A stretch of 64,000 bases of DNA, from NCBI GenBank assembly GCA_964251385.1, contig CAXUJK010000001.1:248001-312000 (forward strand), written 5' to 3'. Of this stretch, positions 26,632 through 35,109 are shown piece after piece; position 1 is the stretch's first letter; each line of letters starts with the position of its first letter. This DNA comes from CADCVW01 sp964251385 (GTDB lineage: Bacteria; Pseudomonadota; Alphaproteobacteria; Sphingomonadales; Sphingomonadaceae). Both the position numbers and the translations under genes were made by a program. Below the pieces are notes generated by a model. That model searched no databases. It saw only the letters and a list, made by a program, of their open reading frames with translations, and had not been told where the DNA came from.

Positions 26632-27630
26632 CTACATTTCGCCGCGCTGGCGTCGAATGGCGTACCAACGCTGCACGTTCGCGTTGTGCTCGGCGAGGGT
26701 TTCGGCGAACACGTGCCCGCCGTCGCCCTTGGCGACGAAATAAAGCGCCCGCGTCGGCGCAGGATCGAGCGTCGCGGCGAGCGACTCACGCCCCGGATTC
26801 GCGATCGGCCCCGCCGGCAGGCCCGCCATGGCATAAGTATTGTACCCATTGTTCGCGTTCAGCTCCGAACGCAGGATGCGTCGGCCCAGCGGCTTTCCCT
26901 TGGTTACCGGATAGATGACCGTCGGATCGGCCTGCAGCGGAATGCCCTGCTTCAAGCGATTGGTGTAGACACCCGCGACCGTGCGCCGTTCGGCCGGAAC
27001 CCCCGTCTCCTTTTCGACAACCGACGCCAGGATTACCGCCTCGCGCGGGCTGGACACCGCGATGCCGGGCTTGCGCGCCGCCCATAACTTCGCAAGTTCG
27101 TCCGTCATCGCGCGTTGCATGCGCGCCAGAACCGCCGCCCGCGTTTCGCCGCGCTGGAAGCTGTAGCTGTCGGGCAGGACCGAACCCTCGGCCGGAACCT
27201 CGACCGGGCCCGACAGGCGCTCCTGAGCCATCAACCGCTCGTGCACCAGGATCGATGGCGTACCCTCCGGCACCGCGACGAAGCGCTGCAGCGTCTTGCC
27301 CGATTGCAGCAGCGCCAGCACGTCGGCCGGGCTCGCCCGCGCCGGAACTTCGTACTCGCCCGCCTGGATCGCGTCGTCCGACCCGAACAGCTTCGACAAT
27401 GTCAGGAACTGATCGGCGGAGGCCAGCGCGCCGACCTTCTCGAGCTCGCGCGCCGCCCGCGACAGGCTCGCGCCCGGCGGGATCTGGACTTCGACGGGCT
27501 TGGTCGCCGGGCCGGCGGCGGACCAGCCACGTCCGATGACGAAGCCGCCGATCGTCAGCACTGCGAGCAGGACGAACCCGATCAGGACGAGCCGATTGAA
27601 CAGGCTCGGTTGCGCCGCTTTTCCCGCCAT
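26632..27630 (-). CDS. mltG: Endolytic murein transglycosylase MltG
   Basis: Inner-membrane enzyme that cuts nascent glycan strands and sets their length. The 332 residues have one N-terminal membrane segment (about 12-33), then the YceG-like domain. The catalytic Glu lies in ASVVEKETG near 198, followed by VAGVYTNRLKQGIPLQADPTV and NTYAMAGLPAGPIANPG, both family hallmarks. Its ATG overlaps the fabF stop by one base (TGATG). Pairing with fab genes is common in alphaproteobacteria. Confidence 0.95.
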   Translation of the reverse strand: MAGKAAQPSLFNRLVLIGFVLLAVLTIGGFVIGRGWSAAGPATKPVEVQIPPGASLSRAARELEKVGALASADQFLTLSKLFGSDDAIQAGEYEVPARASPADVLALLQSGKTLQRFVAVPEGTPSILVHERLMAQERLSGPVEVPAEGSVLPDSYSFQRGETRAAVLARMQRAMTDELAKLWAARKPGIAVSSPREAVILASVVEKETGVPAERRTVAGVYTNRLKQGIPLQADPTVIYPVTKGKPLGRRILRSELNANNGYNTYAMAGLPAGPIANPGRESLAATLDPAPTRALYFVAKGDGGHVFAETLAEHNANVQRWYAIRRQRGEM

Positions 27631-28889
27631 CAGACCCGGCGCATCACGAGGCTCGCGTTGGTGCCGCCGAACCCGAAACCGTTGTTGAGGACGACGTCTA
27701 CCTTACGCTCCTTGGCGACATGCGGCACGAGGTCGAAACCCGCGCAGCCGTCCGACGGATTGTCGAGGTTGAGCGTCGGCGGCACGATCCCGTCGCGCAT
27801 CGCCAGGATGCAGAAGATCGCCTCGACCGCGCCCGCGCCGCCCAGCAAATGCCCGATCGCCGACTTGGTCGAGCTGATCGACACGGTGCCGACCGCGTCG
27901 CCGAACAACCGCCGCACCGCGCCCAGCTCGAGCTCGTCGCCGAGCGGCGTCGATGTGCCGTGCGCGTTGATATAGTCGATGTCGGATGGGTTCACGCCCG
28001 CGCGCTTCAACGCGGCCTGCATCGCCCGAAACGCACCCGATCCTTCGGGGTGCGGCGCGGTGACGTGGTACGCGTCGCCCGCCATGCCGTAGCCGGTGAC
28101 CTCGGCGTAGATGTTCGCGCCGCGCTTCCTGGCCCGCTCATATTCCTCGAGCACGACGACGCCGCCGCCCTCGCCGATGACGAACCCGTCGCGGTCGCGG
28201 TCGTACGGGCGGCTCGCCTTTTCGGGCGTGTCGTTGAACCCCGTGGACATCGCGCGCGCCTGCGAAAAGCCCGCGATCCCGATCGGACAGATCGCGCCTT
28301 CGGCGCCGCCCGCGAGCATCACGTCCGCGTCGTCGAGCGCGATCATCCGCGCCGCGTCGCCGATCGCGTGCGCTCCCGTGGCGCAGGCGGTAACGACCGC
28401 GTGATTGGGACCCATGAGGCCGTACTTGATCGACACCTGGCCGGAAATGAGGTTGATCAGCCGCCCATGCACGAAGTGCGGGCTGACCTTGCGCGGGCCG
28501 CGTTCATGAAGGACGATCGACTCCTTCTCGATTCCCGGCAGTCCGCCGATCCCCGATCCGATCGACACCCCGGCGCGATACCGGTCCGCGTCGGACAGGT
28601 CGGTCAGACCCGCGTCCTCGATCGCCTGGCCCGCTGCGTCGATGCCGTAGATGATGAACGGATCGACCTGCCGCTGGACCTTGTGGTCGACGCGCTTGTC
28701 GGGGTCGAAGCCGTACGCGTGATCCGCAGGTTTGACCTCGCACGCAATCTGGCAGGCGTAGCCTGTCGGATCGAAGCGCGTGATCCGCGCGGCCCCGCTG
28801 CGGCTCGCCAGGATGTTTTTCCAGGCGGTCGGCACATCGCAGCCTAGCGGCGTCACGAGGCCCAGACCGGTCACCACTACACGGCGCAT
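27630..28889 (-). CDS. fabF: 3-oxoacyl-ACP synthase II FabF
   Basis: Condensing enzyme for fatty-acid chain elongation. The 419 residues contain the nucleophilic Cys169 in VTACATGAHAIGDAA, the catalytic His in NAHGTSTPLGDELE and the second His in KSAIGHLLGGAG. C-terminal NNGFGFGGTNASLV closes the thiolase fold. It follows acpP across a 92-base gap that contains a terminator-like hairpin. It is the last fab gene before mltG. Confidence 0.97.
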   Translation of the reverse strand: MRRVVVTGLGLVTPLGCDVPTAWKNILASRSGAARITRFDPTGYACQIACEVKPADHAYGFDPDKRVDHKVQRQVDPFIIYGIDAAGQAIEDAGLTDLSDADRYRAGVSIGSGIGGLPGIEKESIVLHERGPRKVSPHFVHGRLINLISGQVSIKYGLMGPNHAVVTACATGAHAIGDAARMIALDDADVMLAGGAEGAICPIGIAGFSQARAMSTGFNDTPEKASRPYDRDRDGFVIGEGGGVVVLEEYERARKRGANIYAEVTGYGMAGDAYHVTAPHPEGSGAFRAMQAALKRAGVNPSDIDYINAHGTSTPLGDELELGAVRRLFGDAVGTVSISSTKSAIGHLLGGAGAVEAIFCILAMRDGIVPPTLNLDNPSDGCAGFDLVPHVAKERKVDVVLNNGFGFGGTNASLVMRRV

Positions 28890-28910
28890 CGCACCTCCAA
28901 AGGCCTCATC

Positions 28911-28942
28911 AAAAAGGCCCCCCGCCTTAAGACGGGAGGCCG
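28911..28942 (-). terminator. Terminator-like hairpin between acpP and fabF
   Basis: Read on the minus strand, GGCCTCCCGTC and GGCGGGGGGCC pair around TTAA with mismatches at two positions and are followed by TTTTT. It sits after acpP and before fabF, so it may end most transcripts after acpP and give ACP more mRNA than FabF. Partial read-through is expected because fabF has no obvious promoter of its own. Confidence 0.6.
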
Positions 28943-28981
28943 TTGTTAGTCAAAGCGCCGTCGGGGGCGAGGCCGCAAGCC

Positions 28982-29218
28982 TCAGGCTTTGTTGGTGTCG
29001 ATGTAGCTAATCGCATCGTTGACCGTCGTGATCTTCTCGGCCGCGTCGTCCGGAATCTCGACGCCGAATTCCTCCTCGAACGCCATGACGAGCTCGACGA
29101 TGTCGAGGCTGTCCGCGCCCAGATCGTCGATGAAGCTCGCTTCCTCCGTCACCTTTTCGGCCTCGACGCCGAGATGCTCGACGACGATCTTCTTCACGCG
29201 CTCGGCGGTCTCGCTCAT
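28982..29218 (-). CDS. acpP: Acyl carrier protein
   Basis: The 78-residue acidic protein carries the phosphopantetheine attachment serine at Ser37 in the signature GADSLDIVELVM. It shuttles acyl intermediates among the fab enzymes encoded next to it. Family length and charge are typical. GGAGGA lies just upstream of the ATG. Confidence 0.98.
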   Translation of the reverse strand: MSETAERVKKIVVEHLGVEAEKVTEEASFIDDLGADSLDIVELVMAFEEEFGVEIPDDAAEKITTVNDAISYIDTNKA

Positions 29219-29276
29219 TGGTGTTCCTCCTGTTCTTGTGTGCGCCCTAGACGGTGTTCGCGCGGGGACGCAAGCG

Positions 29277-30014
29277 TCAGATCATCGCCATTCCGCCGTT
29301 GACGTGGAGCGTCTGTCCCGTGACGTAACCGGCCTCCCGGCTGGCCAGGTACACGGCCGCCGCGGCGACGTCCGCGCCGTCGCCCAGCTTGCCTGCGGGA
29401 ATGCGGCCGAGCAACGCGGCCTTCTGCGCGTCGGGCAGCCCCTCCGTCATCGCCGACGCGATGAACCCGGGGGCGATGCAGTTGACGGTGATCGATCGGC
29501 TCGCAAGCTCCTGCGCCAGCGCCTTGGACATGCCGACCAGCCCCGCCTTGGACGCGGCGTAGTTGGCCTGTCCCGGATTGCCCGTCGCGCCGACCACGGA
29601 CGTGATCGACACGATCCGCCCGAACCGCGCCTTCATCATCGGCCGGCACGCCGCGCGGCTCAGCCGGAACGCGGCCTCCAGGTTGATGCGGATGACGTCG
29701 GACCACTCATCGTCCTTCATCCGCATCGCCAGGTTGTCGCGCGTCACGCCCGCGTTGTTGACGAGGATGTCGAGCTTTCCGCTCAACGCCTCGACCGCGC
29801 GCGGGACGAGCGCGTCCACCGCGGCCGGGTCGGACAGATCGCAGGGAAGCACGGCCGCACCGGCCATATCCTCCGCCGCCACCCGCAGCGCCTCCTCGCG
29901 CGTGCCCGACAACGCGACCCGCGCGCCCTGTCCTGCCAGAGCCCGCGCGATCGCCGATCCGATCCCCCCGCTCGCCCCCGTCACGAGCGCGGTCATACCG
30001 CTCAAGTCGAACAT
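29277..30014 (-). CDS. fabG: 3-oxoacyl-ACP reductase FabG
   Basis: NADPH-dependent short-chain dehydrogenase of 245 residues. Cofactor motif TGASGGIG starts at residue 12, NNAG near 87, catalytic Ser in SITSVVGATG, and YAASKAG gives the Tyr/Lys pair near 150. The C terminus GYVTGQTLHVNGGMAM is diagnostic of FabG. The gene lies between fabD and acpP. Confidence 0.97.
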   Translation of the reverse strand: MFDLSGMTALVTGASGGIGSAIARALAGQGARVALSGTREEALRVAAEDMAGAAVLPCDLSDPAAVDALVPRAVEALSGKLDILVNNAGVTRDNLAMRMKDDEWSDVIRINLEAAFRLSRAACRPMMKARFGRIVSITSVVGATGNPGQANYAASKAGLVGMSKALAQELASRSITVNCIAPGFIASAMTEGLPDAQKAALLGRIPAGKLGDGADVAAAAVYLASREAGYVTGQTLHVNGGMAMI

Positions 30015-30015
30015 G

Positions 30016-30951
30016 TCAGTTCCCCGTTCCGAAGTGTGCGACGTCTTCCACCGTGACGATGCTCGTGACGCGCGCGTCCGGAACGATCTTGCGGACCATG
30101 CCGCCCAGCACCTTGCCCCCGACCTCGACGAAATGGTCGACGCCCGCCGCGCTCATGGCGAGGACGCTGGTGCGCCAGAGCACCGCGCCAGTCACCTGCC
30201 GGACGAGCAAGTCCTTGATCTCGTCGGGCGCGGAAACCTCGGCGGCGGTGACGTTCGCGTACACCGGAACGGACGACGGCGTCATTGCGGCAGCCCCGAG
30301 CGCCTTAGCCATCGCGTCGGCCGCGGGCTGCATCAGCGGGCAGTGGAACGGCGCGGACACGGGAAGCAGCATCGCGCGCCGAACCCCCTGTTCCTTCAGG
30401 ATCGCGATCGCGCGTTCGACCGCCGCCTTGTGCCCGGAAATGACGACCTGTCCCGGCGCATTGTCGTTGGCCGCGACACACACCTCGCCCTGCGCCGCCT
30501 CTGCGGCAACCGCCACCGCCTGATCCCAATCGACGCCCAAAGCGGCCATCGCGCCGATTCCGACGGGTGCCGCCGCCTGCATGGCCAGCCCGCGCGTGCG
30601 CAGCAGCCGCGCCGTGGTGGCAAGGTCGAGCGCCCCCGCCGCGCACAAGGCCGTGTATTCACCGAGGCTGTGCCCCGCGACACAAGCTGCGCTGCCCGCC
30701 AGGTCGAACCCGTGCTCGCGCTCCATGACGCGCAAGGTCGCGATCGCGTTGGCCATGATCGCGGGCTGCGCGTTCTCCGTGAGCGTCAGCGTTTCCGCAG
30801 GCCCGTCCCGCATGATCGCGAACAGAGTTTCGCCGAGCGCCGCGTCCACCTCGTCGAACACGGCGCGCGCGTGCCCGCTTTCGGCGGCGAGCGCGACGCC
30901 CATGCCGACCGCCTGGCTGCCCTGACCCGGAAACACAAAGGCTGTCGTCAT
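30016..30951 (-). CDS. fabD: Malonyl-CoA:ACP transacylase FabD
   Basis: Loads malonyl groups onto ACP. The 311 residues contain the nucleophile Ser95 in GHSLGEY, the N-terminal FPGQGSQAVGM, and catalytic His in SAPFHCPLM. The ATG at 30951 overlaps the TGA of the LD-carboxypeptidase gene (ATGA). The longer open frame upstream is an out-of-frame shadow of that gene. Translational coupling to fabG is likely (one base gap). Confidence 0.96.
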   Translation of the reverse strand: MTTAFVFPGQGSQAVGMGVALAAESGHARAVFDEVDAALGETLFAIMRDGPAETLTLTENAQPAIMANAIATLRVMEREHGFDLAGSAACVAGHSLGEYTALCAAGALDLATTARLLRTRGLAMQAAAPVGIGAMAALGVDWDQAVAVAAEAAQGEVCVAANDNAPGQVVISGHKAAVERAIAILKEQGVRRAMLLPVSAPFHCPLMQPAADAMAKALGAAAMTPSSVPVYANVTAAEVSAPDEIKDLLVRQVTGAVLWRTSVLAMSAAGVDHFVEVGGKVLGGMVRKIVPDARVTSIVTVEDVAHFGTGN

Positions 30952-31742
30952 GGGCGAATTCCGAATGGGACGACCGCGTTGGCGGCGTCGTGGCCGATGT
31001 CGGCGGTGCCCAGATACGGGATGCCCCCGCGGTCGCACCAGTGGCGAAAGATATCCGACACGTCGCTCCCGAAGTCGCGATCGTTGGCGGGAACGGCGAA
31101 GCGGCCCTGGGCGATGCCGGCCAGATCGGAAAACGCGTGCGTCACCTGGAACAGCGCGCGGTCGATGCGGTAATGATGCTCGTCCACGTCCTCGAGAAGC
31201 AGCGCGTACCCGGCGAGATCGGGCTGCAGCGGCGTGCCGATCGCCGCGGCGAGCACGGTGAGGTTGAACGCGACGCGCGGCGGGCCGTCGTAAGCGTCGT
31301 CTCCCGTCGTCAGCCAATTCAGCGCGCGTACGATCGCGGCCTCGCCCCCATCGCGGCGCACATCGGCGCACATCGGCCCATGCGCCAGTCGCCCCAACCT
31401 GCGGAGGTGCAACCCGGCAAGCACCATGCCGAGATCGCTGTATCCCAGATACACCTTGTCCCCCGCCGCGGCCGTCAACCGCCCCAGAGCGCGCTCCGCC
31501 ATGCGGCACGAACCGTACCCGCCGCGCGCGAACCATACCGCGTCAACCATCGGATCGTTGGCGACCTCGACGAATGCATCTTCGCGGGCCTGGTCGTCAC
31601 CCGCGAAGTGACCGGCTTCCAGGAAGCACTGCGGATGCCACGCGATCTCCACGCCCGCAAAATCGCGCGCGGCGACCGCGTCCACGCGGTCCGCGATGTC
31701 GCGCGTGATCGGACATGCGGGTGCGACGACGGCGATCCTCAC
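30948..31742 (-). CDS. LD-carboxypeptidase (S66 family, murein tetrapeptide carboxypeptidase)
   Basis: Cytoplasmic serine peptidase that removes the terminal D-Ala from muropeptide tetrapeptides during cell-wall recycling. The 264 residues include the VVAPA start, ARGGYGSCRM near 72-81, the nucleophile Ser102 in YLGYSD, a Glu in LLLEDVDEHHYRIDR, and the catalytic His in ADIGHDAANAVVPFG near the C terminus. GTG start at 31742. It is divergent from the Mpl-like ligase, which could use the tripeptide product. Confidence 0.88.
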   Translation of the reverse strand: MRIAVVAPACPITRDIADRVDAVAARDFAGVEIAWHPQCFLEAGHFAGDDQAREDAFVEVANDPMVDAVWFARGGYGSCRMAERALGRLTAAAGDKVYLGYSDLGMVLAGLHLRRLGRLAHGPMCADVRRDGGEAAIVRALNWLTTGDDAYDGPPRVAFNLTVLAAAIGTPLQPDLAGYALLLEDVDEHHYRIDRALFQVTHAFSDLAGIAQGRFAVPANDRDFGSDVSDIFRHWCDRGGIPYLGTADIGHDAANAVVPFGIRP

Positions 31743-31763
31743 TGACTACCCCTCCCGTTCACC

Positions 31764-31832
31764 CCGAGCTTGTCGAAGGGCCGTACTTGTTCTTACGGGC
31801 TAGCGGATAGAACAGGGCTTCGACAAGCTCGG
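31764..31832. repeat. Intergenic hairpin repeat, family A (CTTCGACAAGCTCGG)
   Basis: Perfect 15-base inverted arms CCGAGCTTGTCGAAG and CTTCGACAAGCTCGG, with inner near-complementary arms (CTTGTTCT and AGAACAGG), form a long imperfect hairpin between the divergent LD-carboxypeptidase and Mur ligase genes. A second small hairpin GGCCCC/GGGGCC follows at 31831-31846. The core word is a known recurrent sphingomonad intergenic element. Confidence 0.75.
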
Positions 31833-31875
31833 CCCCGCACGGGGCCGGGCGTGGAGCCACAGCAAAGGTTTGTCG

Positions 31876-33255
31876 GTGACACAATCGTATTTCTTCGTCG
31901 GCATCGGCGGCAGCGGCATGCTCCCGCTCGCGACCATCCTGCGCGGCCGCGGCGCGGACGTCGCGGGCTCGGATCGCTCCGCCGACCAGGGGCGGACGAA
32001 CGAAAAATTCGCCTACCTCGCCGCCCAGGGCATAGGCATCCACCCGCAGGACGGCAGCGGCATCACCTCCCCCGACCAGATCGTCGTCGCCTCCGCCGCG
32101 ATCGAGGACAGCGTTCCTGACATCGTCGCCGCCACGCGCCTCGGCTGCCAGCGAAAAAGCCGTGCGGAGCTGCTGTCCGAACTGTTCAACGCCGCCCCCA
32201 CCTCGATCGCGGTCGGTGGCACGAGCGGCAAGTCGACCACCACGGGCATGATCGGCTGGATCCTCCACGCCTGCGGCCGCGCGCCCACCGTCATGAACGG
32301 CGCGGTGATGAAGAATTTCGTCGATGCCGACACCCCCTTCGCGAGCGCGCTGGTCGGCGGCGGGGACGCGTTCGTCAGCGAGGTCGATGAATCCGACGGC
32401 TCTATCGCGCTCTACCGCCCGACCGTCGCGGTCATCACCAACGTCACGCTCGACCACAAGCCGATGGCCGAACTGCGCGCGTTGTTCGCGGATTTCGCGA
32501 ACCGCGCCGGCACCGTCATCCTCAACGCCGACGACCCCGAAACCGCGCATCTGCCCGTCACAGGCGCGCATTTGACCTACGGATTTGCGGAAAACGCGAT
32601 CGTACGCGGCAGCGACGTCGAGGAGGCCCCGACATCCATCGCGTTCACCGTGCGCATCGTCGCCGCCACCGCGAATGTAAAACTCGCCGTCCCCGGCCGA
32701 CACAACGCATCCAACGCGCTCGCCGCGCTCGCCGCCGCAACCGCCGCGGGCGTGCCGTTGGACAAAGCCGCCGCCGCGCTCGCCGAGTTCGCCGGCCTCA
32801 AGCGCCGCTTCGAGATCGTCGGCGAAGCGAACGGCGTCACCGTCATAGACGACTTCGCCCACAACCCCGACAAGATCGCGGCAACATTGGCGACCCTCCA
32901 CGCCTTCCCCGGCCGCCTGCTGTTGTTCTTCCAACCCCACGGCTACGGCCCGCTCAAGGTCCTGAAGGACGCGCTCGTCGACTGCTTCGAAGACGCCATG
33001 CGCCCCGACGACCTGCTCATCATGTGCGACCCCGTCTATTTTGGCGGCACCACCGACCGCTCGGTCGGCAGCGCCGAAGTCGTCGCAGCCATCTTCGCGC
33101 GAGGGCGGCAAGCGCTGCACATCCCCGCGCGTACGGATTGCGGGTCGAAGCTTGCAGAACTCGCGCGACCCGGAGATCGCATCGTCATCATGGGCGCGCG
33201 GGACGACACTTTGTCGACGTTTGCGAGCGAGTTACTTCTCGCTCTTCAGCCTTAA
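31876..33255 (+). CDS. mpl: UDP-N-acetylmuramate:tripeptide ligase (Mpl-like Mur ligase)
   Basis: ATP-dependent Mur ligase of 459 residues that probably attaches recycled L-Ala-D-Glu-mDAP to UDP-MurNAc. Features in order: N-terminal GIGGSGM nucleotide fold, ATP loop GGTSGKSTTT, central EVDESDGS, ITNVTLDHKP, HNASNALAA, and DDFAHNPDKIAATL in the C-terminal domain. The overall pattern is MurC/Mpl-like; the length and the divergent murein LD-carboxypeptidase favour Mpl over MurC. GTG at 31876 is preferred over TTG at 31870 because AAAGG is correctly spaced from the GTG. Confidence 0.82.
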   Translation: MTQSYFFVGIGGSGMLPLATILRGRGADVAGSDRSADQGRTNEKFAYLAAQGIGIHPQDGSGITSPDQIVVASAAIEDSVPDIVAATRLGCQRKSRAELLSELFNAAPTSIAVGGTSGKSTTTGMIGWILHACGRAPTVMNGAVMKNFVDADTPFASALVGGGDAFVSEVDESDGSIALYRPTVAVITNVTLDHKPMAELRALFADFANRAGTVILNADDPETAHLPVTGAHLTYGFAENAIVRGSDVEEAPTSIAFTVRIVAATANVKLAVPGRHNASNALAALAAATAAGVPLDKAAAALAEFAGLKRRFEIVGEANGVTVIDDFAHNPDKIAATLATLHAFPGRLLLFFQPHGYGPLKVLKDALVDCFEDAMRPDDLLIMCDPVYFGGTTDRSVGSAEVVAAIFARGRQALHIPARTDCGSKLAELARPGDRIVIMGARDDTLSTFASELLLALQP

Positions 33256-33440
33256 CGGTAAGAGACTTCAACAGCGGTGGAAGTGGGCTGTCAGCCCTTG
33301 GACTTCGAAGGCTTGGGCCTCGGAGTACCTCGCGTATCTCCCAACTCGACTTTCGTTAGAGTTTGCCTTGGAGGCGGCACAGGCCGTTCTGGCGGTGGGG
33401 CATCGGTTGAGCGCGGCGGCTTGTTCTTGTCCTCGCTCAC

Positions 33441-34217
33441 CTAACGCTTATCCCGAATGACCGGCGTTGCCGAAGTCTTCGTGAATGACGCACCTTCGGT
33501 AATTAGACGAGCCTTGGGCGGCACCGGCCGAGACGGCACCGACGGACGAGGAGGAGGCGTTGGGGAAGCCGACGGGTTCGACTTAGAGGGTGCTGACACT
33601 GCCGATGCTCCTTGCGCCGACACCTCCGTGGCGACGGCGTTGCGGACGAATATAACCGCTTCACACGCGAATGCGAGCACGAAGCCAGCCAACATGAAAA
33701 GAAGGACCTGACTGCGTGCTGACGTCTTGCGAGCATTCTCCCTGAAATTTGCGGCGGCTGCGGCGCTGTATTGTTCGATCATGAAGAGGCGTAGCTCCTC
33801 GACGACTTTGTCATCAAGATCGTCGCCGACTAGATCGCCCGCCTCGTAGAAGGTTGTCATCTCCTCGGCGTACTGGCGTACCAAGGCGTCGGACGCCGGT
33901 ATCTCGTACTCGCGACCTCGAACTACCTGCCAGAACCACCAAAGAGCCCAGCCAAAGCAGCCGGTTGAGGCGAGGAGAAGAAGGTTTGTGGCGATTGCGT
34001 AGAAGGACCGGCCGATCGCTGGCGTGTCAGAGGCCGCCGTTCCGATCATGGTAGCGGCTAGCCCAAGGCTTACGCCGAAGAATGGCAAGGAACGCCAGAT
34101 CGACTCATCTAGGTCGGCTTGCCTGTCAAAGGAGCTTTCAGCCAGCTTCTCCATGTAAGCGGCTGTTTTAGATTTCATGGCTGATCGTGGCGGTGTCGAA
34201 GCTCCTGTCGATTCCAT
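33441..34217 (-). CDS. Three-span membrane protein with Pro-rich tail (unknown function)
   Basis: A 258-residue protein with membrane segments at about 44-62, 70-92 and 167-188, a charged central region between segments 2 and 3, and a Pro/Ser/Ala-rich tail of about 60 residues. A second ATG at 34178 (MKSKTAAY) is also plausible. It is flanked by a 185-base gap that has no recognised features and by the rpsF leader. Codon and base use look less GC-rich than the neighbours, which suggests later acquisition. I do not recognise a family; a stress- or defence-related membrane protein is only a guess. Confidence 0.6.
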   Translation of the reverse strand: MESTGASTPPRSAMKSKTAAYMEKLAESSFDRQADLDESIWRSLPFFGVSLGLAATMIGTAASDTPAIGRSFYAIATNLLLLASTGCFGWALWWFWQVVRGREYEIPASDALVRQYAEEMTTFYEAGDLVGDDLDDKVVEELRLFMIEQYSAAAAANFRENARKTSARSQVLLFMLAGFVLAFACEAVIFVRNAVATEVSAQGASAVSAPSKSNPSASPTPPPRPSVPSRPVPPKARLITEGASFTKTSATPVIRDKR

Positions 34218-34297
34218 CAGAGAGGCCTACCGGGACGGCACCTGACCGGCAAACGTCATCTTGCGCTCTCCGCGCTCCTCCGCCATAGCCCCCGCTT

Positions 34298-34330
34298 CCG
34301 CAGGTGCCGCGCGACGGTGCGCATCTGCGG
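34298..34330 (+). promoter_or_regulatory. Candidate S6:S18 leader hairpin upstream of rpsF
   Basis: A 10-base-pair stem CCGCAGGTGC/GCATCTGCGG with one G-U pair encloses a 13-base loop containing CGACGG, 70 bases before the rpsF start. In many bacteria the rpsF leader has a hairpin that binds the S6-S18 dimer and autoregulates the operon. The match here is by position and stem shape only. Confidence 0.4.
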
Positions 34331-34399
34331 ATCCAACGCAAGCCGGAGGGGCGTTCGCATCGGGCGGCGTCAGCGATCGGTAACGAAAGACGAACCCCC

Positions 34400-34864
34400 A
34401 TGCCTCTGTACGAGCATGTGTTTCTCGCGCGCCAGGATCTGGCTCAGGCCCAGGTCGATGCGCTTGCCGAGAACGCAACCAAGATCATCACCGATGGACA
34501 GGGCAAGGTCGTCAAGACCGAAGCCTGGGGGCTGCGCTCCCTCGCCTATCGCATGCAGAAGAACCGCAAGGCGCACTTCGTCATGCTCGAGATCGACGCG
34601 CCCGCGCCCGCACTGGCGGAGCTCGAGCGGCAGACGGGGATCAACGAGGACGTCATCCGCTTCATGACGCTCAAGGTCGACAATCACGAGGCGGGCCCGT
34701 CCGCGATGATGCGCAAGCAGGAGCGCGACCGCGAGCGCGGCGACCGCCCCGGCGGCGATCGCGACCGTGGCCCGCGCCGTGACGGCGGCGACCGCGACCG
34801 CGGCGACCGGCCGGACCGTTCAGGCGGCGACCGCGAGCGCGCCCCGCGCCGCGAAGACGCATAA
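34400..34864 (+). CDS. rpsF: 30S ribosomal protein S6
   Basis: Small-subunit protein that pairs with S18 on 16S rRNA. The 154 residues begin MPLYEHVFLARQDLAQAQVD and show the S6 core through NEDVIRFMTLKVDNHEAGPSAMM near 100. About 45 C-terminal residues are a disordered tail built from repeats of RD, GD, RG and PR, longer than in E. coli but typical of alphaproteobacteria. The ATG at 34400 is chosen because it begins the conserved core; the frame extends upstream without similarity. First gene of rpsF-rpsR-rplI. Confidence 0.96.
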   Translation: MPLYEHVFLARQDLAQAQVDALAENATKIITDGQGKVVKTEAWGLRSLAYRMQKNRKAHFVMLEIDAPAPALAELERQTGINEDVIRFMTLKVDNHEAGPSAMMRKQERDRERGDRPGGDRDRGPRRDGGDRDRGDRPDRSGGDRERAPRREDA

Positions 34865-34877
34865 GGATTTTTGAGAC

Positions 34878-35102
34878 ATGGCCCGCCCCTTCTTCCGCCG
34901 CCGCAAGTCCTGCCCGTTCTCGGGCAAGGACGCCCCCGTCATCGACTACAAGGACGTCCGCCTGCTCCAGGGCTTCGTCTCCGAACGCGGCAAGATCGTG
35001 CCGTCGCGCATCACCGCCGTGTCCGGCAAGAAGCAGCGCGAGCTCGCCAAGGCGATCAAGCGCGCGCGCCAGATCGGCCTCCTCCCCTACGTCGTGAAGT
35101 AG
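34878..35102 (+). CDS. rpsR: 30S ribosomal protein S18
   Basis: A 74-residue basic protein beginning MARPFFRRRKSCPFSG, typical of S18. The conserved stretch DYKDVRLLQGFVSERGKIVPSRITAVSGKKQRELAKAIKRARQIGLLPYV spans the core. It lies 13 bases after rpsF. Confidence 0.98.
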   Translation: MARPFFRRRKSCPFSGKDAPVIDYKDVRLLQGFVSERGKIVPSRITAVSGKKQRELAKAIKRARQIGLLPYVVK

Positions 35103-35109
35103 AGCCCGC

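Noticed and set aside
27720..28847. Plus-strand open frame of about 375 codons opposite fabF
   Set aside because: Arg/Asp/Val-rich antisense frame without motifs or ribosome-binding site.
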